Positions 10,943 to 19,412 of a stretch of 64,000 nucleotides of DNA are shown here, piece by piece; the first letter of the stretch is position 1; each line of letters opens with the position of its first letter. Origin of the DNA: Variovorax sp. OK212 (GTDB taxonomy: Bacteria; Pseudomonadota; Gammaproteobacteria; Burkholderiales; Burkholderiaceae_C); the NCBI RefSeq assembly GCF_900112425.1, contig NZ_FOLP01000001.1:1278082-1342081 (forward strand), written 5' to 3'. The translations under genes and the position numbers were made by a program. The notes beneath the pieces are model-generated. The model was given only the letters and a program-made list of their open reading frames with translations. It was not told the origin of the DNA and ran no database searches.

Positions 10943-11515
10943 TTACTTGGGCGCGCTGACCGTGACCAGCGCCGGGCGCAGCACGCGCTCGTTGATGGTG
11001 TAGCCCTTCTGCAGGACGGTCACCACGGTGTTGGGTTCCTGGTCGGCGGGCACCACCGAGATGGCCTGGTGCTGGTGCGGGTCGAACCTGGTGCCGGCGG
11101 CCGGGGCCACTTCGATCACCTTGTTGCGTTCGAGCGCGCTCTTCAGCTGGCGCAGCGTGGCTTCGGCGCCTTCGCGGATCTGCTCGGGGGTGGCGTCCTT
11201 GATGGCCAGGCCGGCTTCGAGGCTGTCGGTCACCGGCAGCAGGCTTTCGGCAAACGCCTCGACGGCGAACTTGCGGGCCTTGGTGATCTCGTCGTCGGCG
11301 CGGCGGCGGGCGTTCTGCACGTCGGCCTGGGCGCGCAGGTACTGGTCGGCCAACTCGGTGTTCTTGGCCTGCAGCGCGGCCAGTTCGGCCTGGGCCGTGG
11401 CCAGGGCGGCGAGGGCATCGGCTTCGTTGGCGGCTTGCGCGGCCTCCAGTTCTTCGGGGCTGGGCTCGCCTTGCAGCATTTGCGAATTCTGTGCGGATTG
11501 TTGCGGGTCAGTCAT
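10943..11515 (-). CDS. grpE: Nucleotide exchange factor GrpE
   Basis: A 190-residue GrpE that dimerises through a long N-terminal coiled coil and releases ADP from DnaK. Visible family blocks are the helical segment with [19 protein letters not shown], the motif [18 protein letters not shown], and the C-terminal beta domain with [19 protein letters not shown] and [18 protein letters not shown]. It is the first gene of the grpE-dnaK-dnaJ cluster and is preceded by a good heat-shock promoter. Confidence 0.97.
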   Translation of the reverse strand: MTDPQQSAQNSQMLQGEPSPEELEAAQAANEADALAALATAQAELAALQAKNTELADQYLRAQADVQNARRRADDEITKARKFAVEAFAESLLPVTDSLEAGLAIKDATPEQIREGAEATLRQLKSALERNKVIEVAPAAGTRFDPHQHQAISVVPADQEPNTVVTVLQKGYTINERVLRPALVTVSAPK

Positions 11516-11559
11516 TTTTCAAAGAACGGCGTGCGCCGGAAAACAAACGATAGCCAGCC

Positions 11560-11587
11560 ACTTGGGGCTGGCTGGGGGCATTTCAAG
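11560..11587 (-). promoter_or_regulatory. Sigma-32 heat-shock promoter of grpE
   Basis: The minus strand reads CTTGAAA (11581-11587), 13 bp, then CCCCAAGT (11560-11567), close to the sigma-32 consensus CTTGAAA-N11-16-CCCCATNT. It lies about 45 nt upstream of the grpE ATG. A perfect 8-bp inverted repeat, AGCCAGCC-ACTTGG-GGCTGGCT at 11552-11573, straddles the -10 element and would form a hairpin or an operator at the transcription start. Confidence 0.8.
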
Positions 11588-11633
11588 CCAAAAAATGCGG
11601 CAAAAAGCGCAAGAAAAGGGCTGCTCAGGCATG

Positions 11634-11656
11634 AAAAAGGCCCGAAACCGGGCCTT
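11634..11656 (-). terminator. Terminator after the FKBP isomerase gene
   Basis: Minus strand AAGGCCCG-GTTT-CGGGCCTT followed by TTTCAT: an 8-bp stem and T run 20 nt past the FKBP stop codon, isolating it from grpE. Confidence 0.85.
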
Positions 11657-11676
11657 GGAGCCTGTGTTTCGAACGC

Positions 11677-12027
11677 TCAGTGCGCGTCGAGCAGTTCGAC
11701 GTCGAACTTCAGGGTGGCGTTCGGGGGGATCACACCGCCGGCGCCGCGGGCGCCATAGCCCAGCGATGCGGGAATGATCAGCGTGCGCTTGCCGCCGATC
11801 TTCATGCCGGCCACGCCTTCGTCCCAGCCCTTGATGACCTGGCCGGCGCCCAGCGAGAACGCGAACGGGTCGTTGCGGTCGCGGCTGGAGTCGAACTTGG
11901 CGCCTTGCACGCCGTCGTTGTAGAGCCAGCCGGTGTAGTGCACATGCACGTGCTGGCCGGCCTTGGCTTCGGCGCCGGTGCCGACTTCGGTGTCTTCGTA
12001 TTGCAGGCCGGAGGGAGTGGTAGGCAT
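11677..12027 (-). CDS. FKBP-type peptidyl-prolyl cis-trans isomerase
   Basis: A 116-residue single-domain FKBP that speeds cis-trans isomerisation of X-Pro bonds. The domain runs the full length: VHVHYTGWLYNDGVQGAKFD, SLGAGQVIKGWDEGVAGMKI, GGKRTLIIPASLGYGARGAG and GVIPPNATLKFDVELLD are canonical, with the drug-pocket residues Y, F, D, W and Y present. There is no signal peptide, so it is cytosolic. The ATG at 12027 has AAGGAG 8 nt upstream; the longer frame above it is not used. It is followed by its own terminator. Confidence 0.95.
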   Translation of the reverse strand: MPTTPSGLQYEDTEVGTGAEAKAGQHVHVHYTGWLYNDGVQGAKFDSSRDRNDPFAFSLGAGQVIKGWDEGVAGMKIGGKRTLIIPASLGYGARGAGGVIPPNATLKFDVELLDAH

Positions 12028-12112
12028 GGGAAACGCTCCTTGCGTCGATGGGTGTGAAATGGAATCGAAGGCGGGGAGTTTACCGAGGCCGGCCGAGGCG
12101 GCCTGTCGTCGC

Positions 12113-12589
12113 TCAGCCTTTGCTGCTGTCGTCCGTGGACGGCGCGGGCGGGACCGGCGCGGAAGCGGGTGCCGCCACGGGGGCGGGAGACGCGGCAACG
12201 GCGGGTGCGCCCGAAGCATCGGACGCCGCCTGCACCGCCGCCGCTGCAGGTGCAGCTGCTGAGGGAGCGGGCACAGCCACCGCCGCCTTCTTGAGCTGTC
12301 CCAGCTGCCACTTGCCCGCGAAGGCCTGCAGGTCGGACAGCCGCTTGAGCAGGTCCTGCCCGCTCAACGTGAGGCTGTAGCCCTCGCTGCCGTGGCCGAC
12401 GAGGCCGGCCTCGCGCAGTTCCTTGATGCGCGTGTTCAGCGTGTTGGGAGTGATGCCGCCCACGCTGTCCTGCAGCAGGCGGAAGGTCTGGGCATGGCCG
12501 TCGCGCAGGGCCCAGAGCACGCGCAGCGCGTAGCGGGCTTCGAGCAGGGCAAGCAACTGGCTGACGGCTGCGTTTTCCTTGGTACTCAT
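12113..12589 (-). CDS. Winged-helix (HxlR-like) regulator with Ala/Pro tail
   Basis: A 158-residue protein. Residues 5-90 look like an HxlR-type winged helix: LLALLEARYALRVLWALRDG, then FRLLQDSVGGITPNTLNTRI (recognition helix) and KELREAGLVGHGSEGYSLTL (wing), TLSGQDLL. The remaining ~60 residues are almost entirely Ala, Pro, Val and Ser, an extension not found in the compact HxlR family and probably disordered. The ATG at 12589 is preferred over the two just upstream because GAGGAG is 9 nt before it. Target and signal are unknown. A possible -10 (TATAGT) lies near 12688-12693. Confidence 0.75.
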   Translation of the reverse strand: MSTKENAAVSQLLALLEARYALRVLWALRDGHAQTFRLLQDSVGGITPNTLNTRIKELREAGLVGHGSEGYSLTLSGQDLLKRLSDLQAFAGKWQLGQLKKAAVAVPAPSAAAPAAAAVQAASDASGAPAVAASPAPVAAPASAPVPPAPSTDDSSKG

Positions 12590-12778
12590 CGACATCATCT
12601 CCTCGAAGCTGGGCGAGCCACCGGCCTGGGGGCCGACCGATGTCTCGTGTTCTTGTGGTTGGTCAGGGACCGTTCTGTGGGCCGGTCACTATAGCGCAAA
12701 GGATGAGGATGCTACTAGTTTTATAGCTGTCAGGGCATGCTGCATGCGGGTTGTGAGACAAAGCCTCACAAATTCGCC

Positions 12779-13630
12779 TCAGAGTGTCGCGTAATCGGCC
12801 ATGGCCTCGCCCAGCCGGATGGCGCGCCCCGGCGCCCACTCGGGGTTGAAGGCCAGCGCGGGCTTGGGGAACAGCATGACGACGGTCGAGCCGAGCAGGA
12901 AACGGCCCATCTCGTCGCCCTTGCGGATGTCGATCTGCTGGTCGTTGTAGCTCCATTCGCGCAGTTCGCCCACGCGCGGCGGGTTCACCACGCCGTGCCA
13001 CACCGTGGCCATGCTGCCGACGATGGTGGCACCCACCAGCACCAGCACGAAAGGCCCGCGTGCCGACTCGAAGACGCACACCACGCGCTCGTTGCGCGCG
13101 AACAGGCCGGGCACGCCGCGCGCCGTGGTCGGGTTCACCGAGAACAGGTCGCCGGGCACGTGGATCATGCGCACCAGCCGCCCGTCGCAGGGCATGTGGA
13201 TGCGGTGGTAGTCCTTCGGGCTCAGGTACAGCGTGGCGAAGCTGCCGTGCGCGAACTTCGCGGCCAGCGTGGCGTCGCCGCCCACCAGCGCGGTGGTGCT
13301 GTAGTTGTGGCCCTTGGCCTGGAAGATCTGGTCGCCCTGGATCGCGCCGAACTGGCTGATCGCGCCATCCACCGGGCAGATCAGGTCGGTCTGCGCGAGC
13401 GGGCGCGCGCCGGGCTTGAGCGCGCGCGTGAAGAACTGGTTGAAGCTCTTGTAGTGCTGGATGTCCGACTCGAGCGCCTCGCCCATGTCCACGCCGTACT
13501 TGGCCACGAAGCGCCGGATGATCCACGTCGTGACGGCGCCCCGTTCCTTGCCCGCGACCCAGCCGGCGAAATTGGTCAGGGCCTGTTTGGGGAACAGGTA
13601 TTGGGGCAGTACTGCGGAGCGGTCGGACAC
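12779..13630 (-). CDS. psd: Phosphatidylserine decarboxylase proenzyme
   Basis: Makes phosphatidylethanolamine from phosphatidylserine at the inner membrane. The GTG at 13630 gives 283 residues starting VSDRSAVLPQYLFPK, aligning with the start of the E. coli enzyme (LQYILPK); an ATG at 13666 would add 12 residues. The enzyme self-cleaves within LGST (residues ~249-252, in MGRFLLGSTVVMLFPK) to form the pyruvoyl cofactor. Other motifs are DYHRIHMPCDG, VNPTTARGVPGLFARNERVV and YKSFNQFFTRALKPGARP. It appears to be a stand-alone gene. Confidence 0.94.
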   Translation of the reverse strand: MSDRSAVLPQYLFPKQALTNFAGWVAGKERGAVTTWIIRRFVAKYGVDMGEALESDIQHYKSFNQFFTRALKPGARPLAQTDLICPVDGAISQFGAIQGDQIFQAKGHNYSTTALVGGDATLAAKFAHGSFATLYLSPKDYHRIHMPCDGRLVRMIHVPGDLFSVNPTTARGVPGLFARNERVVCVFESARGPFVLVLVGATIVGSMATVWHGVVNPPRVGELREWSYNDQQIDIRKGDEMGRFLLGSTVVMLFPKPALAFNPEWAPGRAIRLGEAMADYATL

Positions 13631-13775
13631 GTGGGGAGGGCCTGGAATGCGGAATCGGAGGGGCATTCTATAAAGGGCTTCCCGGGGCAGGCGTAGGAAG
13701 CTTCCCTCGGTTTGCAGCGCCGCGCGCGGCCTTCGCGCGCGGCGCTGAGACGCCAGTACGCCTTGCGCCGGGCGT

Positions 13776-14771
13776 TCAGTCCGCCTTGATCCCCGCGGCC
13801 TTGATCACCTGCGCCCATTTCTCCACCTCGGCCTTCTGGAACGCCGCGATCTGCTTGGTGCTCAGGTCGGCCGGCTCCATGCCGAAGCCCTTGAGCTTGT
13901 CCTGCATTTCCGGCGTGGACAGGATCGTGCGGATCTCGGTGTGCAGCCTGTCGACCACCGGCGCCGGCGTGCCAGCGGGCACGAAGATCGCCTGCCACGA
14001 CACCACCTCGAAGTCCTGCAGGCCCGGCACGCCGGATTCGGCGATCGTCGGCACGTCGGGCATCGAGGCCAGGCGCTTCGACGAGGTGACCGCAATGGCG
14101 CGCAGCTTGCCGCTCTGGATGTGCGGGCCCGCCACCACGGTGGTGTCGAACATCATGTCGACCTGGCCGCCAATGGCGTCCTGGATGGCCGGGCCGCTGC
14201 CCTTGTACGGGATGTGCGTGAACTTCACGCCCGACTTGTAGGCCATCAGCTCCAGCGCCAGGTGCTGCGAGGTGCCCGTGCCGGCCGAGGCCGACGACAG
14301 CCCGCCCGGCTTGGCCTTGCTCGCCGCGATCACGTCCTTCAGCGTCTTGTAGGGGCTGGCCTGGTTGACCACCAGCACCACCGGGTTGGTGCCGATGAGC
14401 GTGACCGGCGCAAACGACTTCTGCGGGTCGTAGCCGATCTTCGGGTACAGGCTCACGTTGATCGCGTGCGAGCTGATGGTGCCGCCCACCAGCGTGTAGC
14501 CGTCGGGTGCCGCGCGCGAGCCCACTTCGGAGCCCACGCTGCCGCCGGCGCCGCCCTTGTTGTCGATGATCACGCTCGTGCCCAGCACGGTGCCGAGCTT
14601 CTGCGCGATCAGGCGGCCCAGCACGTCGGTGGTGCCGCCGGCCGGGAACGGCACGAGGTAGGTGATGGCCTTGCCCGTGGGCCAGCTGCCGCCGCCCTGC
14701 GCGAAGGCGGCGGGCAGGCCCGCGGCGAGCGAGGAGGCGAGGGCGGTTCGGATGAGTGTTCGGCGTTGCAT
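13776..14771 (-). CDS. Bug/TctC-type substrate-binding protein
   Basis: A 331-residue periplasmic receptor of the Bug (tripartite tricarboxylate receptor) family. Signal peptide MQRRTLIRTALASSLAAGLP ending AAFAQ. Core motifs: YLVPFPAGGTTDVLGRLIAQ (ligand loop), VIIDNKGGAGGSVGSEV, AAPDGYTLVGGTISSHAINV, HIPYKGSGPAIQDAIGGQVD and MPDVPTIAESGVPG. No TctA or TctB membrane partner is present in the window, so it may feed a transporter elsewhere or act as a sensor. It is the last gene of the long minus-strand uronate operon, 46 bp after the periplasmic lactonase gene. Confidence 0.9.
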   Translation of the reverse strand: MQRRTLIRTALASSLAAGLPAAFAQGGGSWPTGKAITYLVPFPAGGTTDVLGRLIAQKLGTVLGTSVIIDNKGGAGGSVGSEVGSRAAPDGYTLVGGTISSHAINVSLYPKIGYDPQKSFAPVTLIGTNPVVLVVNQASPYKTLKDVIAASKAKPGGLSSASAGTGTSQHLALELMAYKSGVKFTHIPYKGSGPAIQDAIGGQVDMMFDTTVVAGPHIQSGKLRAIAVTSSKRLASMPDVPTIAESGVPGLQDFEVVSWQAIFVPAGTPAPVVDRLHTEIRTILSTPEMQDKLKGFGMEPADLSTKQIAAFQKAEVEKWAQVIKAAGIKAD

Positions 14772-14817
14772 GTGAAGGTCTCCTTGGTTTGTTCGTTCGT
14801 TTGGTGGCGAGGCGCCG

Positions 14818-15900
14818 TCAGGGCATGTCGACGATCTCGACCCAGTTCGGGTTCTTGCCCACGTCCAGGTGCTGCGGCTTGCCCAGCGCGCCGGTGGCGC
14901 CGTCGATGGCGTACATCGAGATGCCGTGCGACTCCTGCCCCGCGGCAATCAGGTAGCGGCCGGCCGGGTCGATCGCGAAGCCGCGCGGACCCTTCTCGGT
15001 CGGCGTCTGGCCCAGCGGCTGCAGCTGGCCGGTGGCGGCGTCGACCTTGAAGGCCGACAGCGTGCTCGACGTGCGTTCCGACGCGTACAGGTAGCGCCCG
15101 TCGGGCGTCAGGTGCAGGTCGGCGGCCCACGGCTTGCCGGTGAAGCCGGCGGGCAGCGTGGTCGTGCTCTGTTCGAGCTTGAGCGTGCCGCGCGCGGCGT
15201 CCCATGCGAACACGTGCAGCGCCGCGTCGAGCTCGTCGAGCAGGTAGACGTGGCGCTGTGCCTTGTCCCACGTGAAGTGGCGCGGGCCCGACTTCGCCGT
15301 GGTGGTGGTCAGCGGCGGATCGTTGGGCGCGAGCAGCCCCTTCTCGGCGTCGAAGCGCCAGCTCGACACGTTGTCGCCGCCCAGGCTGGTGGCCAGCACG
15401 AAGCGGTTGGCGGCGTCGGCATGGATCGCGTGCGCGTTGGGCGCGGTCTGGATCAGCTGGTGCACCGGGCCTACCGCGCCGTCCTTGCCGATGGCGTTGA
15501 CCGTGATCTTCCCGCCCTGGTAGGAGGCCGCGAACAGCCACTTGCCGCTCGCGTCCAGGTCGATGTTGGCCATGCTGTCGGCCAGCGGCGCCTCGCCCAG
15601 CTTCTGCAGCTTGCCCGTGGCGGCGTCGATCGACAGCGCCGTGACGCGAAACGGCTGCGAGCGCAGCGCGGCGTACAGCACGCGCTTGTCGTGGCTCACC
15701 ACCATCGGCATCACCGTGCCGCCGACGTGGAGCGTCTGTACGGGCTTGAGCACGCCCTGGGCGCGGTCCAGCTCGAGCACCGAGATCTCCTGGCTGTCGG
15801 CGTTGGACACATAGACCCAGGTCGCGGCCGAGGCCGTAGCGGTTGCAGCGGCGGCCGCGGCCAGGCACAACGCAGACGCGATGGTGGTGGTTGCTTTCAT
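14818..15900 (-). CDS. Periplasmic beta-propeller lactonase
   Basis: A 360-residue member of the cycloisomerase-2 / 6-phosphogluconolactonase (YbhE-type) propeller family. A clear signal peptide (MKATTTIASALCLAAAAAAT ... ASA) makes it periplasmic, unlike the cytosolic E. coli Pgl. Repeats of the propeller are visible: TWVYVSNADSQEISVLELD, PRHFTWDKAQRHVYLLDELD, ADLHLTPDGRYLYASERTSS and GPRGFAIDPAGRYLIAAGQE. The context of aldarate catabolism suggests opening of sugar-acid lactones in the periplasm; the actual substrate is not shown by sequence. It lies 11 bp after one Bug receptor and 46 bp before another. Confidence 0.8.
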   Translation of the reverse strand: MKATTTIASALCLAAAAAATATASAATWVYVSNADSQEISVLELDRAQGVLKPVQTLHVGGTVMPMVVSHDKRVLYAALRSQPFRVTALSIDAATGKLQKLGEAPLADSMANIDLDASGKWLFAASYQGGKITVNAIGKDGAVGPVHQLIQTAPNAHAIHADAANRFVLATSLGGDNVSSWRFDAEKGLLAPNDPPLTTTTAKSGPRHFTWDKAQRHVYLLDELDAALHVFAWDAARGTLKLEQSTTTLPAGFTGKPWAADLHLTPDGRYLYASERTSSTLSAFKVDAATGQLQPLGQTPTEKGPRGFAIDPAGRYLIAAGQESHGISMYAIDGATGALGKPQHLDVGKNPNWVEIVDMP

Positions 15901-15911
15901 TGCGGCGGCGT

Positions 15912-16889
15912 TCAGGGCTTGATGTTGAGCTTGGTGATCAGCTGCTTGAAGTACACGTTGTCCTTGGCCAGCGTCTCCTTGAACACGGCGCCGTCGGTGT
16001 AGACGTAGCCCAGGTTCTGCTTGTCCATCACCTCGTGCATCAGCGGCTCGGCGGCGGTCCTGGCGGTCATCTCGCGCAGCTTGGCCATCACTTCGGGCGG
16101 CGTGTTCTTCGGCGCGCCGAGGCCGCGCCAAGTGCCGATCGACAGGTCGATGCCGCGCTCCTTGGCGGTCGGCACCTTCTCGAAGCCCTTCACGCGCTTG
16201 TCGGCCATCACCATCAGCACCTTGAGCTTGCCGCCCTGCACGTGCGTGGTGACTTCGGCCGGGCTCACCGCCACCGCCTCGATGTGGCCGCCGAGCAGCG
16301 CCAGCACCGCGGGCGCCGCGCCCTGGAACGGGATGTGGCCGAACCTGGCGCCGGTCTTGTCCTCGAGCGCCGCGGCGGCCAGGTGCCAGATCGAGCCGTT
16401 GCCCGAGTTGCCCACGCGCACGCTCTCGGGCGACTTCTTGGCTGCGGCCAGGAACTCCTCGATGGTGTTCCACGGCGCGTCCGCCTTCACGGTGATCGCG
16501 GCCGGGTCGGCGTTGAGCTGGGCGATGGGCTGGAAGTCGTCGTAGTTGAACTTGGCCAGGCCCAGGTGCGGCAGCGTCAGCAACTCGACCGTGAGCACCG
16601 CGAGCTTGTAGCCGTCGGGCTTGGCGTTGATGACCTCGGTCCAGCCGATGGCGCCGCCCGCACCGGGGCGGTTGACGATCACGATGCTCTGCGAGATGTG
16701 CTTGCGGCTGGCTTCCGAGAAGGCGCGCGCCAGGCCGTCGGTGCCGCCGCCGGGCTGGTAGGGCACCAGCAGCTCGATGGTGCGGTTGGGGAAGTCGGCC
16801 TGCGCGGCGGCCGGCGCGGCCAGCCCCAGCGAGAGGGCGGCGGTGGCCGAGAGCGCGGCAATGCCGCGCACGAATTGGCTTCGTTGCAT
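15912..16889 (-). CDS. Bug/TctC-type substrate-binding protein
   Basis: A 325-residue Bug receptor with signal peptide MQRSQFVRGIAALSATAALS ... AAAQA. Family motifs: LLVPYQPGGGTDGLARAFSE, IVIVNRPGAGGAIGWTEVIN, KPDGYKLAVLTVELL, FGHIPFQGAAPAVLALLGGH and VPTAKERGID. As with the other three Bug proteins here, no TctAB permease is adjacent. It sits between the SDR gene and the periplasmic lactonase in the uronate operon, so a sugar acid or lactone ligand is a fair guess. Confidence 0.9.
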   Translation of the reverse strand: MQRSQFVRGIAALSATAALSLGLAAPAAAQADFPNRTIELLVPYQPGGGTDGLARAFSEASRKHISQSIVIVNRPGAGGAIGWTEVINAKPDGYKLAVLTVELLTLPHLGLAKFNYDDFQPIAQLNADPAAITVKADAPWNTIEEFLAAAKKSPESVRVGNSGNGSIWHLAAAALEDKTGARFGHIPFQGAAPAVLALLGGHIEAVAVSPAEVTTHVQGGKLKVLMVMADKRVKGFEKVPTAKERGIDLSIGTWRGLGAPKNTPPEVMAKLREMTARTAAEPLMHEVMDKQNLGYVYTDGAVFKETLAKDNVYFKQLITKLNIKP

Positions 16890-16971
16890 GATGTCTTTTG
16901 TCTCCGTTGTTGATCTGATCCTTCAGCCCCGGGAATGCTTCCTCTGTGGGCTTCCTCACTGTCCTTGCGCG

Positions 16972-17733
16972 TCAGGGCATGTACTGCCCTCCGTTCACTT
17001 CGATGACCTGTCCCGTGACGTAGCTCGAGAGCTGCTCGGAGGCCAGGTACAAGAAGGCGCCCACGCATTCCTCGGACGTGCCCAGGCGGCCCATCGGGAT
17101 GCTCGCGCGAAAGTTCTCCAGCATCGCGGGCGTCGAGAAGCGGTCCTGGAACGGCGTCTGGATCACGCCCGGGGCCACCGCGTTCACGCGGATGCGGTCG
17201 CCCACAAGTTCCTTGGCCAGGCCGTGCGTCGCCGTGCTCACGAAGCCCTTGGCGCCCGCGTACAGGTAGGCGGCCGGCCCGCCGCCGGTGCGCGCCGCGA
17301 CCGAGGTCACGTTGATGATGTTGCCGCCGCCCTGCGCACGCATCAGCGGCACCACCTCGCGGCAGTAGGCGAGCACCGAGCGCGCGTTGATGTGCATCAC
17401 CTCGTCGAACAGCGCGTCGTCGAATTCGGCGATGGGCACGCGCTTGACCAGGCTGCCCGCGTTGTTCACCAGCACGTCGATGCGGCCGAACTCGGCCACC
17501 GTCTGCTTCACGCCCTCGCGGATGGCGCCGGTGTCGCGCACGTCGGCCTTCACGGCAATGGCCGCGCCGCCGGCCGCGCGGATGGTCTCGACCACCTCGT
17601 TGGCCGCGGCCAACGAGCTGTTGTAGTGCACCGCCACGCGCATGCCGCGCGCGGCGAAGGCGACGGCCACGGCCGCGCCGATGCCGGTGCTCGCGCCGGT
17701 GACGAGGGCGGTCTTGTCCTTGAGGTCTTCCAT
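16972..17733 (-). CDS. Short-chain dehydrogenase/reductase
   Basis: A 253-residue classical SDR. The NAD(P)-binding glycine motif is TGASTGIGAAVA at residues about 13-24; NNAG follows at about 90-93; the catalytic set is Ser in INVTSVAARTG and YAGAK (Tyr-x3-Lys). The C-terminal YVTGQVIEVNGGQYMP is typical. It acts on a hydroxyl or keto group of an unknown substrate. Its place between garD and the Bug/lactonase genes suggests a sugar-acid oxidoreductase role, for example interconversion of a uronate or aldonate intermediate; this is inference. Confidence 0.85.
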   Translation of the reverse strand: MEDLKDKTALVTGASTGIGAAVAVAFAARGMRVAVHYNSSLAAANEVVETIRAAGGAAIAVKADVRDTGAIREGVKQTVAEFGRIDVLVNNAGSLVKRVPIAEFDDALFDEVMHINARSVLAYCREVVPLMRAQGGGNIINVTSVAARTGGGPAAYLYAGAKGFVSTATHGLAKELVGDRIRVNAVAPGVIQTPFQDRFSTPAMLENFRASIPMGRLGTSEECVGAFLYLASEQLSSYVTGQVIEVNGGQYMP

Positions 17734-17754
17734 GTCGGGGTGCTCCTTGGTTCC

Positions 17755-17794
17755 GTGTGCGCGGTATGTGCGGTGTGTGCGGTATGTGCGGTAC
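17755..17794. repeat. 9-bp tandem repeat between SDR and garD
   Basis: Successive units TGTGCGGTA, TGTGCGGTG, TGTGCGGTA and TGTGCGGTA, the first with a 2-nt insertion. On the minus strand it reads (ACCGCACAT)n. It lies in the 70-bp gap after the garD stop and upstream of the SDR ribosome site. The 9-nt unit would keep any reading frame. It is probably slippage-derived. Confidence 0.75.
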
Positions 17795-17803
17795 GGGGGC
17801 GCT

Positions 17804-19393
17804 TCAGGTGACCGGCGCCGGGTTGAACAGAACCAGCGCGTTGTGCAGCTTCCAGTGCTCGGCCCAGGTCTTCTTGCGGCCGCTGGCCACGTCGAGCATC
17901 AGGTGGAACATTTCCCAGCCGATGTCCTCGATGGTGGCGTCGCCGTCGGCGATGCGGCCCGCGTTCACGTCCATCAGGTCGTGCCAGCGGCGCGCGAGGT
18001 CGCTGCGCGTGGCCACCTTGATCACCGGCACCTCGGCCAGCCCGTAGGGCGTGCCGCGCCCGGTGGTGAACACATGCAGGTTGATGCCGGCGGCCAGCTG
18101 CAGCGTGCCGCAGATGAAGTCGCTGGCCGGCGTGGCGGCGTAGATCAGGCCCTTCTGCGCGACCTTCTCGCCGGGCGCCAGCACGCCGGTGATGGGCGCG
18201 GAGCCCGACTTCACGATGGAGCCCATCGCCTTCTCGACGATGTTCGACAGGCCGCCCTTCTTGTTCCCCGGCGTGGTGTTGGCGCTGCGGTCGACCCGGC
18301 CCTTCTGCAGGTAGGCGTCGTACCAGGCCATCTCGCGGATCATGGCTTCGGCCACTTCCGGCGACGAGGCGCGCGCGGTGAGCTGGTCGATGCCGTCGCG
18401 CACCTCGGTCACTTCCGAGAACATCACGGTGGCGCCCGCGCGCACCAGCAGGTCGGTGCAGAAGCCCACGGCGGGGTTGGCGGTGACGCCCGAAAAAGCG
18501 TCGCTGCCGCCGCACTGCACGCCCACCACCAGCTCGCTGGCGGGCACGGTCTCGCGGCGGCGCGCGTTCAGGCGCACCAGGTGCTCCTCGGCCTGGCGCA
18601 TGACTGCGTCGATCATCGACATGAAGCCGATGTGCTCGTCGTCCTGCAGGCAGACCACGTCGAGTGCGGCAGCGCCCTCGGCGTTCGCGGCCTCGCCGCG
18701 CTTGTCGACGATGGGAATGGTCCCCGGCGGCAGCAGCCGCTCGGGCTGCAGCTTCTCGCAGCCCAGGCTCACCACCATCACCTCGCCGCCGAAGTTCGGG
18801 TTGAGGCTGATGTTGCGCAGCGTGCGAATGGGCACGATGGCGTCGGGCGCGTCGATCGCCACGCCGCAGCCGTAGCCGTGGGCCAGGCCCACCACGTCGT
18901 CCACGTTCGGGTATTTGGGCAGCAGCTCGGCCTTGATGCGCTGCACCGCGAAGTCGATCACGCCGGCCACGCACTGCACGGTCTCGGTGATGGCCAGGAT
19001 GTTGCGCGATCCCACCGAGCCGTCGGCGTTGCGGTAGCCCTCGAAGGTGTAGCCCTCCAGCGGCGGCAGGGCTGGGGGCTTGACGGTGGCGATGGGCAGG
19101 CCGTCGAGCTCGGGTGCCACGGGCATGCGCATCACGCGCTCGTGCACCCAGCTGCCGCGCGGCAGCGCCTTCAGCGCGTAGCCGATCACCACGTTGTAGC
19201 GGCGGATCTCGCCGCCTTCGGCCAGGTCGGCCAGTGCGACCTTGTGGCCCTGGGGCACGTTGTCCACCAGCACGAGGCCGTCGGCGAACGACGTGCCGGC
19301 CTTCAGGCCCCCGTCGTTCGCGACGATGGCCACGTTGTCGTCGGTGTGGATGCGGATGTAGAGCGGCGACGCTCCGGAGGCGGGATGGCTCAT
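17804..19393 (-). CDS. garD: Galactarate dehydratase
   Basis: Dehydrates galactarate (mucate) to 5-keto-4-deoxy-glucarate. The 529-residue length and sequence match GarD rather than altronate dehydratase. N-terminal SAF domain: [20 protein letters not shown] and [10 protein letters not shown]; then [94 protein letters not shown] and [11 protein letters not shown]; it ends [15 protein letters not shown] as in the E. coli enzyme. Conserved Cys residues support an iron or Fe-S site. It follows the TRAP transporter genes by 19 bp in the minus-strand operon. Confidence 0.95.
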   Translation of the reverse strand: MSHPASGASPLYIRIHTDDNVAIVANDGGLKAGTSFADGLVLVDNVPQGHKVALADLAEGGEIRRYNVVIGYALKALPRGSWVHERVMRMPVAPELDGLPIATVKPPALPPLEGYTFEGYRNADGSVGSRNILAITETVQCVAGVIDFAVQRIKAELLPKYPNVDDVVGLAHGYGCGVAIDAPDAIVPIRTLRNISLNPNFGGEVMVVSLGCEKLQPERLLPPGTIPIVDKRGEAANAEGAAALDVVCLQDDEHIGFMSMIDAVMRQAEEHLVRLNARRRETVPASELVVGVQCGGSDAFSGVTANPAVGFCTDLLVRAGATVMFSEVTEVRDGIDQLTARASSPEVAEAMIREMAWYDAYLQKGRVDRSANTTPGNKKGGLSNIVEKAMGSIVKSGSAPITGVLAPGEKVAQKGLIYAATPASDFICGTLQLAAGINLHVFTTGRGTPYGLAEVPVIKVATRSDLARRWHDLMDVNAGRIADGDATIEDIGWEMFHLMLDVASGRKKTWAEHWKLHNALVLFNPAPVT

Positions 19394-19412
19394 CGTGAGG
19401 ACCTCTTGTTGC

